Assembly (NCBI GenBank): GCA_904066235.2
Contig: CAJFCV020000006.1
Location: 7,688,001-7,752,000 of the forward strand
Direction: 5' to 3'
Length of the DNA stretch: 64,000 bases
Source: Bursaphelenchus xylophilus
Lineage: Eukaryota; Nematoda; Chromadorea; Rhabditida; Aphelenchoididae
Shown here: piece by piece, positions 63,101-64,000 of the stretch
Layout: every line of letters begins with the position of its first letter
Position numbering within the stretch: the stretch's first letter is position 1
Translations under genes and position numbers: made by a program
The notes under the pieces: generated by a model
The model's input: the letters and a program-made list of their open reading frames with translations, nothing else
What the model was told of the DNA's origin: nothing
Databases searched by the model: none

Positions 63101-64000
63101 GCTACCAAACTTGTAATTCATCGGGCCAAGGGATTGACCAAGGCTCGAGGAAAAGGCCAAATGGTGGCCGCACAACGAGAAATTCTGTCGGCGGTTTCGC
63201 TGGAACAATTGGATATTAGCATTGCTGCAGATAATGCTGATAATCAGATCGTTTTATCAGGTCCCACCAAGTCCATGGAAAAGGTGATCCAAGAGGCCGA
63301 GAGGGCGGGATTGGTGGCCAAAGTATTGAATCCAGAATTTCCTTTTCATTCAAAACAAATCCGGGATGAATATCTGAAATCCGTGAACATATTTAGTTGG
63401 AGGAAAGTAAAGAAAGGTTACATTCCTGTGATTAGTAATGTGACAGCCCGTCCTTTGGTCGAGTTCACCGCCAAGTACATCAAAATCCATGCCCGATCAA
63501 CCGTTCTCTTCAGGGAATCTTTGAATTATGTCATAGGTCAAGGAGAATGCGTATTTTTGGAAGTTGGATTAGGTCATCTTCTATGTTCGTTGGTCCAGAA
63601 AACCTTGAATCCCAAGAATCTGCATTACCTAATCATTGGGAGTAGTGTAAATGGCCACAAAACACTTGATTTGGCCAAGGCTAAACTCGAATTAAAGGGA
63701 TTTGATGTTGATAAAAAAGCTTTTGAATTAGCGACAGGAAGGCCAACAGATGTGTTTGATGACCTCAGAGCACAACATTTAAGTGTTAGAATTAAGGCCA
63801 AATGGCAGCGACGATTGAGTGAAGAGATCCAAGGGAAAGACAAACAAATTAATCCTTCGAAATTGCTTCTAAATAAGAGAATAGTAGAAGTCAACGAAAC
63901 AGATGTCGAAGTGATCAGAGATCATGTTCTCTTCGATCTCCCCACCGCCCCCGCCGCCTTTCTCATCAAATGTTTTATCGATCATGCCAAGTTCAGCGAG
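57169..64000 (+). CDS. Type I polyketide synthase megasynthase (partial; continues past the window)
   Basis: A single exon of 2277 codons stays open from 57170 to 64000. Counting from 57170, the domains are: DH (about 12-230, DHVIHG and LDGLWQGM); KS (about 280-760) with active Cys508 in DTACSSS, His634 in ECHGTGTALG and a third motif KAWMGHSEAASG; a reduced region where AT should be, with the linker LPTYQFDEKSFW; a degenerate DH-like fold (HPIVG); ACP1 (LGLDSL, Ser1233); a pseudo-KR fold; KR (VVTGGSSGLG, then NSSVSSVFGN and TNYSVANS); ACP2 (LGLDSL, Ser1773); AT (GHSLGE, Ser1960; PFHSK); and the start of another DH (RDHVLFDLP). Most nematodes are reported to carry a PKS-1 that makes nemamides with NRPS-1; this is the likely relative, but no NRPS part is visible. 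Confidence 0.93.

Overview
The window is eukaryotic and almost certainly from a nematode. Genes are densely packed and broken by very short introns (many 33-60 nt) with GT...TTTNAG borders. Several proteins are nematode-typical: a levamisole-type acetylcholine receptor pair, the apical junction molecule AJM-1, a CAR-1/LSM14 protein with Lsm, FDF, FFD and TFG boxes, a class IIa deacetylase like HDA-4, and an animal-type polyketide megasynthase. I cannot name the genus. All exon models were read by eye from splice signals, reading phase and remembered family sequences. No alignment or RNA evidence was available.

Layout. 1-158: end of 6-phosphogluconolactonase. 297-833 (-): mitochondrial GGQ release factor. 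1515-1772: palindromic TA-flanked MITE. 1966-3204 (-) and 9344-10582 (+): two almost identical actin genes, head to head across 6.1 kb. 11416-16808 (+): two tandem acetylcholine receptor subunits; the second carries a complete antisense CAR-1/LSM14 gene in one intron. 17869-19179 (-): BAP18-like chromatin protein. 20101-21511 (-): neuropeptide-type GPCR, divergent from Dr1/NC2-beta (22050-24762, +). 25243-36304 (-): ajm-1, 19 exons and about 1885 residues. 37059-39845 (-): CPSF100, divergent from a tight plus-strand cluster of EXOSC1, a ZC3H3-like CCCH protein and an AT-hook/coiled-coil protein (40012-44052). 44826-50050 (+): SK-type potassium channel; a complete antisense tyrosine phosphatase gene lies in one of its introns. 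51408-54257 (+): class IIa histone deacetylase. 54970-56690 (-): a second tyrosine phosphatase. 57169-64000 (+): 2277 codons of uninterrupted polyketide synthase, running off the window.

Themes. RNA processing genes cluster at 37-42 kb: CPSF100, exosome cap subunit EXOSC1 and a ZC3H3-like protein that in other animals feeds polyadenylated nuclear RNA to the exosome. Excitability genes occur at 11-17, 20-21 and 45-50 kb. The most striking features are the megasynthase with its unusual domain order and single AT, two genes nested antisense in introns of ion-channel genes, an SK-type channel whose selectivity filter reads GNGYGD instead of SIGYGD, a class IIa deacetylase that keeps the catalytic tyrosine, and an actin pair identical even in its introns.
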